Origin: Lysobacterales bacterium | Lineage (GTDB): Bacteria > Pseudomonadota > Gammaproteobacteria > Xanthomonadales > Ahniellaceae | Length of the DNA stretch: 64,000 nt | Direction of reading: 5' to 3' | Assembly (NCBI GenBank): GCA_016721845.1 | Contig: JADKHK010000013.1 | Coordinates: 1,408,501 to 1,472,500, forward strand | In this document: one piece after another, positions 42,407-52,900 of the stretch | How positions within the stretch are numbered: the stretch's first letter is position 1 | Layout: every line of letters starts with the position of its first letter | Translations under genes and position numbers: made by a program | Notes under the pieces: generated by a model | Database searches by the model: none | What the model was told of the DNA's origin: nothing | What the model saw: the letters and a program-made list of their open reading frames with translations, nothing else

Positions 42407-44086
42407 ATGCAGTTCGAGCGCCCCTGGCTGGCCACTTACCCGAAGAACGTGCCGGCGGAAATCGACGTCACCGCTTACGGCTCGATCATCGCCGTGCTTC
42501 GCGAGGCCTGCGATACCTATCGCCAGAAACCCGCGTTCACGAACATGGGAAAGACCATCACTTATGACGATCTCGATACGCTGAGCGCGAATTTCGCGTC
42601 TTATCTTCTCAATGATCTCAAGCTCAAGAAGGGTGATCGCATCGCGATCATGCTGCCGAATCTGCTGCAGTACCCAGTCGCGATCTTCGGCGCATTGCGG
42701 GCCGGCCTGACCGTCGTCAATACCAATCCGATGTACACGGCGCGCGAACTCAAGCATCAGCTCAATGATGCCGGCGCCAGCGCGATCGTGGTGCTCGACA
42801 ATTTCGCCGCCACACTCAGCGAGGTGTTGAAGGAGACGCAGATCAAGCAGGTGATCACCACCGGGATCGGCGATCTGCTCGGCTTCCCCAAGTCGCTGAT
42901 CGTGAATTTTGTCGCGAAGCACGTGAAGAAGATCGTGCCCGACTACCAGATCAGTGGTGCCGTGCGTTTCAATGAGGCGTTGGCCGCCGGCGCACGCAAG
43001 CCGGCGCCGAAGGTCGACCTCGTGGCCGACGACATCGCCTTCCTGCAATACACCGGTGGCACCACCGGCGTTGCCAAGGGCGCCATGCTCACGCACCGCA
43101 ACCTGATCTCAAACATGCAGATGGTGTCGGCGTGGTTCGGCGCCAACATCAAGCTCGGCGAAGAAGTGATGATCACTGCGCTGCCGCTCTATCACATCTT
43201 CGCGCTGACCTGTAATTGCCTCGTCTTCATCAAGTTCGGCGGCATCAACGTGCTGATCACCAATCCCCGCGACATGCCGGGCTTCGTCAAGGAGCTGTCG
43301 AACACGCCCTTCACCGCGATTACCGGCGTGAACACGCTGTTCAACGGACTGCTGAACACGCCCGGCTTTGCCGACGTCGATTTCTCGCACCTGAAGATGA
43401 GTTTCGGCGGCGGCATGGCGGTGCAGCGCGCCGTTGCGGAGCGTTGGAAGAAGGTGACTGGTTGCACGCTGATCGAGGGATTCGGCATGACCGAAAGCTC
43501 GCCGGTCGCGACCATCAATCCGCTCGAGAATGCCGAATACAGCGGTTCGATCGGACTGCCGGCACCCTCCACGGACCTGTGCGTCCAGGACGAAGACGGC
43601 AAGATTCTCGGCATGGGTGACATCGGCGAAATCTGCATTCGCGGCCCGCAGGTGATGAAGGGCTACTGGCAACGTCCGGAGGACACCGCAAAGACCATCG
43701 TCGATGGCTGGCTGCGCACCGGCGACATGGGCAAGTTCGACGAAAAGGGATTCTTCTATATCGTCGACCGCAAGAAGGACATGATCCTCGTCTCCGGCTT
43801 CAACGTGTACCCGAACGAGATCGAGGATGTCGTCGCGACCATGTCGGGGGTGCTTGAAGTCGCCGCGGTGGGCGTACCGGATGACAAGTCCGGCGAGGCG
43901 GTGAAATTGGTGATCGTGCGCAAGGATCCGAGCCTGACCATCGAGCAGATCAAGGCCCACTGCAAGGACAACCTGACCGGCTACAAGCAGCCCAAGATCA
44001 TCGAATTCCGCGACAGCCTGCCGAAAACCAATGTCGGCAAGATCCTGCGTCGCGAACTGCGCGACGCCGCCAAGCCGAACACCTGA
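42407..44086 (+). CDS. fadD: Long-chain fatty acid--CoA ligase (FadD/RpfB)
   Basis: A 559-residue adenylate-forming enzyme that activates fatty acids to acyl-CoA. It has the AMP-binding P-loop YTGGTTGVAKGAML, A5 motif GFGMTESSPV, the hinge DRKKDMILVSGFNVYPNEIE and the C-terminal catalytic Lys in KTNVGKILRRELR. A GGAG site precedes the ATG. Its place beside lysS-prfB-recJ-greA matches rpfB of the Xanthomonas rpf cluster, but the rpfF/rpfC/rpfG genes that should follow are absent and lysS converges 21 bases away. Confidence 0.95.
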   Translation: MQFERPWLATYPKNVPAEIDVTAYGSIIAVLREACDTYRQKPAFTNMGKTITYDDLDTLSANFASYLLNDLKLKKGDRIAIMLPNLLQYPVAIFGALRAGLTVVNTNPMYTARELKHQLNDAGASAIVVLDNFAATLSEVLKETQIKQVITTGIGDLLGFPKSLIVNFVAKHVKKIVPDYQISGAVRFNEALAAGARKPAPKVDLVADDIAFLQYTGGTTGVAKGAMLTHRNLISNMQMVSAWFGANIKLGEEVMITALPLYHIFALTCNCLVFIKFGGINVLITNPRDMPGFVKELSNTPFTAITGVNTLFNGLLNTPGFADVDFSHLKMSFGGGMAVQRAVAERWKKVTGCTLIEGFGMTESSPVATINPLENAEYSGSIGLPAPSTDLCVQDEDGKILGMGDIGEICIRGPQVMKGYWQRPEDTAKTIVDGWLRTGDMGKFDEKGFFYIVDRKKDMILVSGFNVYPNEIEDVVATMSGVLEVAAVGVPDDKSGEAVKLVIVRKDPSLTIEQIKAHCKDNLTGYKQPKIIEFRDSLPKTNVGKILRRELRDAAKPNT

Positions 44087-44107
44087 ACAGGCAAGCGCTG
44101 AATGCCG

Positions 44108-45625
44108 TCAGCGCTCGACTTCCGGGCGCATGTACGGGAACAGCAGCACATCGCGGATCGAAGGCACGTCCGCGATCAGCATGACCAGGCGGTCGATGCC
44201 GACACCGAGGCCTCCGGTGGGTGGCAACCCGTATTCCAGTGCGCGAATGTAGTCGGCGTCGAAATGCATGGCTTCGTCGTCGCCGGCGTCCTTGGCATCG
44301 ACCTGGGCCTGGAAACGCGCTGCCTGATCTTCAGGATCATTCAATTCCGAAAAACCGTTCGCGAGCTCCTTGCCGCCGATGAACAGTTCGAAGCGGTCGG
44401 TGATGCCGGGGTCAAGATCGTTGGCGCGCGCCAGCGGAGAAACTTCGGTCGGATGCGCCGTGATGAAGGTCGGCTGCACCAGATGCTGCTCGACGGTCTT
44501 TTCGAAGATTTCGAGCAGGAGTTTGCCCCAGCCGTAGTCCTTCTTGACGTGGATGCCGAGGCGCGCGCAGTGCGCGGCCATGGCTTCACAATCTTGCAGC
44601 TCCTCGCGCTTGATTTCAGCATTCGCGGCCAACACGGCATCGTCCATGCGCGTGCGCGCGAAGGCCGGACCGACATCGATCGCACGACCTTCCCAGCTCA
44701 ACGCGGTCGTTCCGGCGCCGGCAACGGCAGCCGCACGGATCATCGCTTCGGTCATGTCCATGACTTCGTTGAACGTGGCATAGGCCTCGTACGATTCGAG
44801 CATCGTGAATTCGGGATTGTGGCGAGTGCTCACGCCTTCGTTGCGGAAATTGCGGTTGATCTCGAAGACGCGGTCCAGGCCGCCGACCACAAGACGCTTC
44901 AGGTACAGCTCCGGCGCGACGCGGAGGTACATCTGCAGGTCGAGTGCGTTGTGGTGGGTCACGAACGGCCGCGCCGTCGCACCACCAGGGATCGGATGCA
45001 TCATCGGCGTCTCGACTTCGACGAAACCGCGCCCCTCCATGAATCCGCGGATCGCGCGAATCGCGCGAGAACGGAGCGCGAACACGCGTCGCGATTCTTC
45101 GTTGACGATGAGATCCACGTAGCGCTGGCGATAGCGCTGTTCGACGTTTTCGAGGCCGTGCCACTTGTCCGGCAGCGGGCGCAGCGACTTGGTCAGCAGA
45201 CGCAGTGCGTCGACCTTGATCGACAGCTCGCCGGTCTTGGTCCGCATGAGCTGCCCTTCGGCCGCAACGATGTCACCGACATCGAATCCCTTGAAGGCTT
45301 CGTAGGTATCACCGAGCGTGCTCTGCTGCAGGAACAGCTGGATGCGTCCACTCTGATCCTGGATCTGCGTGAACGCAGCCTTCCCCATCAAGCGTTTCGC
45401 GAGCATGCGCCCAGCCACGCGCACGCGGCGCGTGCTGGCGTCGATGGCTTCCGCGGTCCAGCGATCCTTGTCGTTGAATTCGTCCTGCAACGCACCGGCA
45501 AACGCGTCCGGATGGAAATCGTTCGGGTACGCATTGCCCTGATCGCGCAGCGCATGCAGCTTGGCGCGACGCTCGGCGATCAGGCGGTTCTCGTCGATGG
45601 GCGCGGTAGCGGTCGGATCGGTCAT
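44108..45625 (-). CDS. lysS: Lysine--tRNA ligase (class II)
   Basis: A 505-residue class II synthetase. It has an N-terminal OB-fold anticodon domain (VRVAGRMLAKRLMGKAAFTQIQD), motif 1 around FVEVETPMMHPIPGGATARPF, motif 2 EINRNFRNEG and motif 3 at GLPPTGGLGVGIDRLVML. It charges tRNA-Lys. The gene is 14 bases downstream of prfB, the same pair as in E. coli, and faces fadD tail to tail. Confidence 0.97.
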   Translation of the reverse strand: MTDPTATAPIDENRLIAERRAKLHALRDQGNAYPNDFHPDAFAGALQDEFNDKDRWTAEAIDASTRRVRVAGRMLAKRLMGKAAFTQIQDQSGRIQLFLQQSTLGDTYEAFKGFDVGDIVAAEGQLMRTKTGELSIKVDALRLLTKSLRPLPDKWHGLENVEQRYRQRYVDLIVNEESRRVFALRSRAIRAIRGFMEGRGFVEVETPMMHPIPGGATARPFVTHHNALDLQMYLRVAPELYLKRLVVGGLDRVFEINRNFRNEGVSTRHNPEFTMLESYEAYATFNEVMDMTEAMIRAAAVAGAGTTALSWEGRAIDVGPAFARTRMDDAVLAANAEIKREELQDCEAMAAHCARLGIHVKKDYGWGKLLLEIFEKTVEQHLVQPTFITAHPTEVSPLARANDLDPGITDRFELFIGGKELANGFSELNDPEDQAARFQAQVDAKDAGDDEAMHFDADYIRALEYGLPPTGGLGVGIDRLVMLIADVPSIRDVLLFPYMRPEVER

Positions 45626-45639
45626 GGCGTTTCCCGTGA

Positions 45640-46765
45640 TCAGGCGTCGGCGCGCTTGGAACCGGCTTCGAGGCCGGATTTGAGACTGGCTTCGACGAAC
45701 TCATCGAGGTCGCCATCGAGCACTTTCTGCGTGTCGGTACGCTCGACCCCGGTGCGCAAATCCTTGATGCGCGACTGGTCGAGCACATAGGAGCGGATCT
45801 GCGAACCCCAGCCGATGTCCGACTTGGTGGCTTCGAGTGCCGCTTTCTCGGTGTTGCGCTTCTGCAGTTCCAGCTCGTACAGCTTTGCTTTCAGCATCTT
45901 CATCGCGTTGTCGCGATTCTGATGCTGCGAGCGTCCGGTCTGGCAGGCGACGACGGTATTCGTCGGCACATGCGTGATGCGCACCGCCGATTCGGTCTTG
46001 TTGACATGCTGGCCGCCGGCACCGGATGACCGGTATACGTCGGTCCGCAAATCGGCCGGGTTGATCTCGATGTCGATGTCGTCATCGACTTCCGGCGACA
46101 CGAACACCGAGGTGAACGACGTGTGGCGGCGATTGTCGGAATCGAACGGCGACTTGCGCACCAGGCGATGCACGCCGGTTTCGGTCTTCAGCCAGCCGTA
46201 GGCGTAATCGCCTTCGACACGGAAGGTCGCGCTTTTGAGTCCTGCGACTTCGCCGGCAGAGGCCTCGAGCAGTTCAGCTTTCCAGCCGCGCTTTTCGGCG
46301 AAGCGCAAATACATGCGCAGGAGCATCTCGGCCCAATCCTGGGCCTCGGTGCCGCCTGCACCCGACTGGATGTCGACGAACGCGGCATGCGCGTCCATCT
46401 TGCCCGAGAACATGCGCTGGAACTCGAGCCGCTCGACGCGCGCGGCCTGGGCATCGAGATCGTCGCGCACGGCGATTGCAGTGCTGTCGTCATTCTCGGC
46501 AATCGCCATCTCGAGCAATTCGCCCGCCTCAGTCAGGGTATTCGTCAGACCGGAAATTTCGCCGACGATCTTCTCCAGCAAGGCGCGTTCGCGGCCCAAC
46601 TCCTGGGCACGCGCCGGGTTCTCCCAGATGCTCGGCAACTCGAGCTCGCGGCTTACTTCCTCGAGGCGTTCGCTCTTGATGTCGAAGTCAAAGATACCCC
46701 CTGAGCGAGGTGACGCGCTCCAGCAGGTCCGCGATGCGGGCTGCAATCGGATTGGTTTCGATCAT
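45640..46765 (-). CDS. prfB: Peptide chain release factor 2, with programmed +1 frameshift
   Basis: RF2 ends translation at UGA and UAA. A 25-codon first ORF (start ATG 46765, MIETNPIAARIADLLERV) ends at a UGA (46690-46688). The junction reads AGGGGG TAT CTT TGA C, the classical autoregulatory site, where ribosomes slip +1 on CTT and continue in the frame ending at 45640. The joined protein is about 374 residues. It holds the SPF anticodon tripeptide in RKSPFDSDNRRHTS and the GGQ catalytic motif in SGAGGQHVNKTES. Low RF2 favours slipping, so the gene is self-regulated. It lies upstream of lysS. Confidence 0.97.
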
Positions 46766-46836
46766 GGCGATGGTTCGCTGAAAAACGGCCGGCGAGAATA
46801 CCAGAGCCGCACTGGAGCCAGCGCACGAATGCCGCC

Positions 46837-48561
46837 TCAGGCCGGGCTGAAATGCCTGACCAGCAGTTTGACGCGGCGCTCGCCGCGCCACTCGTCCACG
46901 ATCGGCTGGAACACTGCAACGATGCGTCCTGCAGGCAGCGTGCCGCTGAAGGCACCAAAGGCGATCGCTTCCAGCGTGATTCCCCCGCGATCCGCGAGCC
47001 GCATCGCGACATGGCGTTCACCGACGACCCGCGCGGAAACGATGTCGAACTCGCCGTCGAACTGCGGTTCCGGAAATGCCTGACCCCAGGGGCCGCCGTC
47101 GCGCAGCGCTTCGGCCAGCGCCAGATCGATGGCGCGACCGTCCAGTTCGCCATCACTCCAGATCTCCGCTGCAAGCGCCGCAGGGTCGACGCGTTCCAGC
47201 GCCAGCGCCGCGATCGCCACTCGGAATCGATCGAAATGGGCGACATCGAGACTGAGTCCGGCCGCCATGGCGTGACCACCGAAGCGCAGGATCAGGCCAG
47301 GCTCGCGCATGTCGAGTTCCGCGATCAGGTCGCGCAGGTGCACGCCCGGCACCGAACGCGCCGACGCCTTCAGCTCGCTGCTGCCCTCGCCCGCTGACGC
47401 GAAAGCAAACACCGGACGATGCACTCGCTCCTTGATCTTCGACGCGACCAGACCGATCACTCCGGGATGCCAATCGGGCTCATGCAGGCACAGCACCGGC
47501 GGCAGATCGCCGTCGAGTTGCAGGTGCGCGACTGCCGCCTCGGCCTGATCGACCATGTCCTGCTGCACGCCGCGGCGCTCTGCATTGATCGCGTCCAGTC
47601 GCGCGGCCAGCGCACGCGCGGCCGGCGGGTCATCGCTGCACAGACAAGCGATGCCGACGCTCATGTCGTCGAGTCGCCCGGCCGCATTCACCCGTGGACC
47701 GATGCTGAAGCCGAGGTCGGTCGCGGTCAGCTCCGCCGCGCGTCGCTTCGCGACCTCGATCAGGGCGGCAATGCCCGCGCTCGCAAGCCCCGCACGAATC
47801 CGCTTCAGACCGGCGGACACGAGCACGCGATTATTGTGATCGAGCGGCACCAGATCGGCCACCGTGCCGAGGGCAACGAGATCGAGCAAGCTCGACAGAT
47901 CCGGTTCGCCGCCGCCCGCATAAACACCGGCATCGCGCAGGGACGCGCGCAAGGCCAGCAGCAGATAGAACATCACACCGACGCCGGCCAGCATCTTGCT
48001 CGGAAAACCATCACCGCGCAGATTGGGATTCACGATCGCGTCGGCTTCCGGCAATGCATCCGGCGGCAGATGATGATCGGTGACCAGCACGCGGCATCCG
48101 GCCTGCTTCGCCGCACGCACGCCCGGAAGACAGGCAATACCGCTGTCGACGGTGACCAGCAGATCCGGCGCCCCGTCGGCGACGATATCCGCGACCAGTG
48201 CCGGCGTCAGACCATATCCGTGGATCACGCGATTCGGAACGCGCACATCGACACGTCGCGCACCGAACATGCGCAGTCCGCGATATGCAACCGCGGCACC
48301 GGTCGCACCGTCGCAATCGAAATCGCCGACGATCAGAATTCGGGCATCACGCTCGATCGCGTCGCGCAGCAGCGCGCAGGCCGTACCGAGACCCCCGAGT
48401 TGCGAGGGCGCGTGCATGCGTGACAATCGCAGGTCGAGCTGTTCGCGCGACAACACGCCGCGTGCCGCATAAACACGCGCGAGCACCGGATGCAATGCCG
48501 CCTCGGCGAGCACGCTCGCATCGGGCACCGCGCGGCGACGCAGGGCCGGTGTCATCGTCAT
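46837..48561 (-). CDS. recJ: Single-stranded-DNA-specific exonuclease RecJ
   Basis: A 574-residue 5'-3' exonuclease acting in RecF-pathway recombination and mismatch repair. DHH-family motifs are visible: VGDFDCDGATG, DSGIACLPG and the DHH in VLVTDHHLPPDALPEADAIVNPN, then a DHHA1 domain (RFGGHAMAAGLSL) and an OB-like end. The ATG overlaps the upstream stop by four bases. The recJ-rpfE-greA order matches the Xanthomonas rpf region. Confidence 0.96.
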   Translation of the reverse strand: MTMTPALRRRAVPDASVLAEAALHPVLARVYAARGVLSREQLDLRLSRMHAPSQLGGLGTACALLRDAIERDARILIVGDFDCDGATGAAVAYRGLRMFGARRVDVRVPNRVIHGYGLTPALVADIVADGAPDLLVTVDSGIACLPGVRAAKQAGCRVLVTDHHLPPDALPEADAIVNPNLRGDGFPSKMLAGVGVMFYLLLALRASLRDAGVYAGGGEPDLSSLLDLVALGTVADLVPLDHNNRVLVSAGLKRIRAGLASAGIAALIEVAKRRAAELTATDLGFSIGPRVNAAGRLDDMSVGIACLCSDDPPAARALAARLDAINAERRGVQQDMVDQAEAAVAHLQLDGDLPPVLCLHEPDWHPGVIGLVASKIKERVHRPVFAFASAGEGSSELKASARSVPGVHLRDLIAELDMREPGLILRFGGHAMAAGLSLDVAHFDRFRVAIAALALERVDPAALAAEIWSDGELDGRAIDLALAEALRDGGPWGQAFPEPQFDGEFDIVSARVVGERHVAMRLADRGGITLEAIAFGAFSGTLPAGRIVAVFQPIVDEWRGERRVKLLVRHFSPA

Positions 48562-49451
48562 GTCGGCTCGCGTCGCCAGAAGCGCAGCCGATGCCACGAT
48601 CGCCAGACGAAGCGTTCGCCACTCTCCAATGCGATGTCGAGCGCCGACGACTGCTCGAGCCATCGCGATCGGGCCAATACCGTCGCCACCACATCGTCGC
48701 GCGCGTCGACCAGCAGCGCCGGCGTCACATCGGCGAGGTCGTGTCGCACCGGAATACCGGCGACATCGGCACACCCCAGGACCAGCGGATCGCGCGACAT
48801 CACCGCCGCGACGCGCGTCGACCATGCGTTCGGGGCGACCCCGTCACCGTGCAGCCAAAGGCTGTTGATCTCGGGCAGGCTGCGCTCGCGGCGCGCGCGA
48901 TTCAGCGCGTGATCATGCAGCGCCATCTGCAACTCATTGAGCCAGCGGCGCGTGACGCGACCGCCATCGCCCGGCGGCAGGGCGTCGTCGATGTAGGCAC
49001 CAAGCACCTGCTCCGGCGTACCGCCGCCAATGGGCGGATGCAGCGGATCAGGCTGCACGTACCAGCGATCCGGCGTCGCGGCATGGAAACGCCAACCCGC
49101 GTCATCGAACAAGGGGCGCAGGGCCGCCTCGAACATCGGCAACTCGTCTTCGGGGATGCGCAGTCCGCCGCAGGCGAGCATGCGCACGCCGGCCGTCTCG
49201 ACCCGCAGATGACAGGGATCGGCACGCAGCCAGCGCCCGTCGTGATCGTCCGGCGCGTCGACTCGACGCGTCAGTGCCGCGACGGCAGGGAGGTCGGGAC
49301 ATTCGAGAAACACGGTGCTCAGGAGCGCATTCGCGCCGGCCACAGCATCCGGCAGCCGCGTCGCGGTCGACAGCAGCCGCCGCAGCGCCGGCACGCGTCC
49401 GACCAGCGCGCCGAGATGGCGTCGCGGCGGCAGCCACAACATCTGCGGCAT
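48558..49451 (-). CDS. rpfE: RpfE-like protein (cofactor-independent phosphoglycerate mutase-like annotation)
   Basis: A 297-residue protein of uncertain function. Visible features are PDLPAVAALTRRVDAP, WLRADPCHLRVET, an acidic loop PDPLHPPIGGGTPEQVLGAYIDD and the segment EINSLWLHGDGVAP. These are typical of a Lysobacterales family called RpfE after its place between recJ and greA; some databases name it phosphoglycerate mutase, which I consider unproven. It overlaps recJ by four bases and follows greA by four bases, so all are one transcript. The symbol rests mainly on gene order. Confidence 0.6.
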   Translation of the reverse strand: MPQMLWLPPRRHLGALVGRVPALRRLLSTATRLPDAVAGANALLSTVFLECPDLPAVAALTRRVDAPDDHDGRWLRADPCHLRVETAGVRMLACGGLRIPEDELPMFEAALRPLFDDAGWRFHAATPDRWYVQPDPLHPPIGGGTPEQVLGAYIDDALPPGDGGRVTRRWLNELQMALHDHALNRARRERSLPEINSLWLHGDGVAPNAWSTRVAAVMSRDPLVLGCADVAGIPVRHDLADVTPALLVDARDDVVATVLARSRWLEQSSALDIALESGERFVWRSWHRLRFWRREPT

Positions 49452-49455
49452 CGAA

Positions 49456-49932
49456 CTACTCGTAGCGGACCGCCATCACTTCGTATTCGCGACTGCCGTT
49501 TGCGGCATGCAGCTCCACGGTATCGCCTTCGCTCTTGCCGACCAGCGCACGCGCCATCGGCGAGGTCACCGAGATCAGCCCCTGCTTGATGTCGGCTTCG
49601 AGCTCGCCGACGATCTGATAGGTGACTTCGTTGTTGTTGTGCAGCTCCAGCAGATCGACCGTCGCGCCGAAAACGATGCGCGTGCCGGCATTGAGCTGGC
49701 TGATGTCGATCACTTCCGCAAACGACAAGGCAGCCTCGAGCTCGTTGATGCGGCCTTCGGTGAAGCCCTGCTGTTCGCGCGCGGCGTGGTATTCGGCGTT
49801 CTCCTTGAGATCGCCATGGGCACGCGCTTCCGCGATCGCCTGGATGATGCGCGGCCGCTCGACCGACTTCAATCGCTCGAGCTCTTCGCGCAAGCGCTCG
49901 ACGCCGCGCTTGGTCAGGGGAGGTCTTCTCAT
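49456..49932 (-). CDS. greA: Transcription elongation factor GreA
   Basis: A 158-residue RNA polymerase cleavage factor that rescues backtracked complexes. The N-terminal coiled coil carries the acidic tip in LKENAEYHAAREQQGF, and the C-terminal FKBP-like domain has ISVTSPMARALVGKSEGDTVEL. The start at MRRPPLTKRGVERL overlaps the carB stop by four bases (ATGA). Confidence 0.97.
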   Translation of the reverse strand: MRRPPLTKRGVERLREELERLKSVERPRIIQAIAEARAHGDLKENAEYHAAREQQGFTEGRINELEAALSFAEVIDISQLNAGTRIVFGATVDLLELHNNNEVTYQIVGELEADIKQGLISVTSPMARALVGKSEGDTVELHAANGSREYEVMAVRYE

Positions 49933-52900
49933 GCCTGCAGTTCCCGGTGAAGTTCCTGAAGCGCACTGACGCGCTCCGAATTGCGATAGTCCAGCGAATG
50001 CAGCAGGGCGCGTGCACCGGCCACGGTCGTCGAATACGTCACGCGCTGCTGCAGCGCATCGCGACGGATCGAGAACGAGTCGGAGATCGCCTGCTTGCCT
50101 TCGGTGGTGTTGATGATGAACACGATCTCGCCGTTCTTGATCGCATCGCCAATGTGCGGCCGTCCATCGAGCACCTTGTTGATGCGCTCGCACGGAAAGC
50201 CGCGACTGCGCAGATAATCGCAGGTACCGGCGGTCGCCACCATGGAATAGCCGCGCCTCAGCAATTCTTCGGCCACGACCTCGACGCGCGGCTTGTCGGC
50301 GTCGCGCACGCTGACGAATACCTTGCCGAGCGGCGGCGCCTTGATGTTGGCGGCTTCGTGCGCCTTCGCGAAGGCCTCGCCGAAGTTGCGCCCCACGCCC
50401 ATGACTTCACCGGTTGAACGCATCTCCGGACCGAGGATGGGATCGACGCCCTGGAATTTCAGGAACGGGAAGATCGCTTCCTTGACCGAGTAGTAGCCGG
50501 GAATGATTTCGCGTGTCGCCCCTTGCGCGGCCAGCGTCTGCCCGGCCATGCAGCGTGCGGCGATCTTGGCCAGCGGCAGACCGGTCGCCTTCGACACGAA
50601 GGGCACGGTGCGCGAGGCGCGCGGATTCACTTCGAGCACGAAGATCGTCTCGCCCTGAATCGCAAACTGCGTATTCATCAAGCCCACGACCTTGAGCGCC
50701 TTGGCCATCGCCTGCACCTGCTCGCGCAAGCGGTCCTGGATCGATGCCGACAACGAATACGGCGGCAGCGAACACGAACTGTCCCCCGAGTGCACGCCGG
50801 CCTCCTCGATGTGCTCCATGATGCCGCCGATCAACGTGTTGCCTTCGGCGTCGGCGATCAGGTCGACATCGACCTCAACGGCATTGTCGAGGAAGCGATC
50901 GAGCAGCACCGGCGACTCGTTCGATACGCGCACCGCGTCGGTGATGTAGCGCCTCAGGTCGGCGTCGCCGTGCACGACTTCCATCGCCCGGCCACCCAGC
51001 ACGTAGCTCGGACGCACGACCAGCGGATAGCCGATCTCCCGGGCCAGGGCGAGCGCTTCATCGGGGTTGCGGGCCGTGCGGTTCGGCGGCTGCAGAAGTC
51101 CGAGCTGATTCACCAGCTTCTGGAAGCGTTCGCGGTCCTCGGCGAGATCGATCGAATCCGGCGAGGTGCCGATCACCGGCACGCCGTTCGCCTCAAGTGC
51201 GCGCGCCAGCTTGAGCGGCGTCTGGCCGCCGTACTGCACGATCAGCCCCTTGGGCTTCTCCTTGTGCACGATCTCCAGCACGTCCTCCAGCGTGAGCGGC
51301 TCGAAGTAAAGTCGATCCGAGGTGTCGTAGTCGGTGGAGACGGTTTCCGGATTGCAGTTGACCATGATGGTTTCATAGCCGTCATCGCGCAGCGCCAGCG
51401 CCGCATGCACGCAGCAGTAATCGAACTCGATGCCCTGCCCGATGCGATTCGGGCCGCCGCCAAGCACGATGATCTTGTCGCGATCGCTGGGCGCGGACTC
51501 GCACTCTTCCTCGTAGGTCGAATACAGGTACGCCGTATTGGTCGCGAACTCCGCAGCGCAGGAGTCGACGCGCTTGTAGACCGGACGCACGTTTAAGGCG
51601 CGGCGCAGATGGCGCACCGCGTCCTCGTTGGTGCCGACCAGTTGTGCGAGCCGCGCGTCCGAAAATCCGACCCGCTTCAACGCCCGCAGGCGATTCGCAT
51701 CCAGCGCGGCCAGTCCCTGCTGCGCGAGCTTCTGCTCCATGTGCACCAGTTCCTCGATCTGGCGCAGGAACCAATGATCGATGAAACTGAGGTCGTAGAT
51801 CTGCTGCAGCGTCAAGCCGGCGCGAAAGGCATCGGCGACGTAGAACACGCGATCGGGGCCGGCTTCGCGCACCTGGCGCTTCAGCTCGATCAGCGCATCC
51901 TCGCTGGCGAATTCGTCACGCGTGGGATCGAGGCCGACCTTTCCGGTTTCGAGACCGCGCAGGGCCTTCTGCAGCGACTCCTGGAAGTTGCGGCCCATCG
52001 CCATCACTTCGCCGACCGATTTCATCTGCGTGGTCAGGCGCGAATCGGCCGCCGGGAATTTCTCGAACGCGAAGCGCGGAATCTTGGTCACGACGTAGTC
52101 GATCGCCGGCTCGAACGAAGCCGGCGTCAGCCCGCCGGTGATGTCGTTGCACAGCTCGTCCAGCGTGTAACCGACCGCCAGCTTGGCGGCGATCTTCGCG
52201 ATCGGGAAACCGGTCGCCTTCGAAGCCAGTGCCGACGACCGCGACACGCGCGGATTCATTTCGATCACGACGACGCGGCCATCGCGCGCGTTCACGCCGA
52301 ACTGGACGTTAGAGCCGCCGGTGTCGACGCCGATCTTGCGCAGCACCGCGATCGAGGCGTCGCGCAAGCGCTGGTATTCCTTGTCGGTCAGGGTCTGCGC
52401 CGGAGCGACGGTGATCGAGTCGCCGGTATGCACGCCCATCGGATCGAAGTTCTCGATCGAGCAGACGATGATGCAGTTGTCCGCCTTGTCGCGGACCACT
52501 TCCATCTCGAATTCCTTCCAGCCCAGCACCGACTCCTCGACCAGCACTTCACTGGTCGGCGACAGTTCGAGGCCGCGCTTGATGATCTCGATGAACTCCT
52601 CACGGTTGTAAGCAATGCCGCCGCCGGAGCCGCCGAGCGTGAAGCTCGGACGGATGATGGTCGGATAGCCGACGCGGGTCTGGATGTCGAGCGCCTGCTC
52701 CAGGGTGCGTGCCACTTCGGCCTTCGGGCATTCGAGACCGATATCGAGCATGGCGCGACGGAACAGTTCGCGGTCCTCGGCCATGCGGATGGCATCGCGC
52801 GAGGCGCCGATCATCTCGACGCCGTACTTCTCCAGCACCCCGTGATCGGCGAGATCGAGCGCGGTGTTCAGCGCGGTCTGTCCGCCCATGGTCGGCAGCA

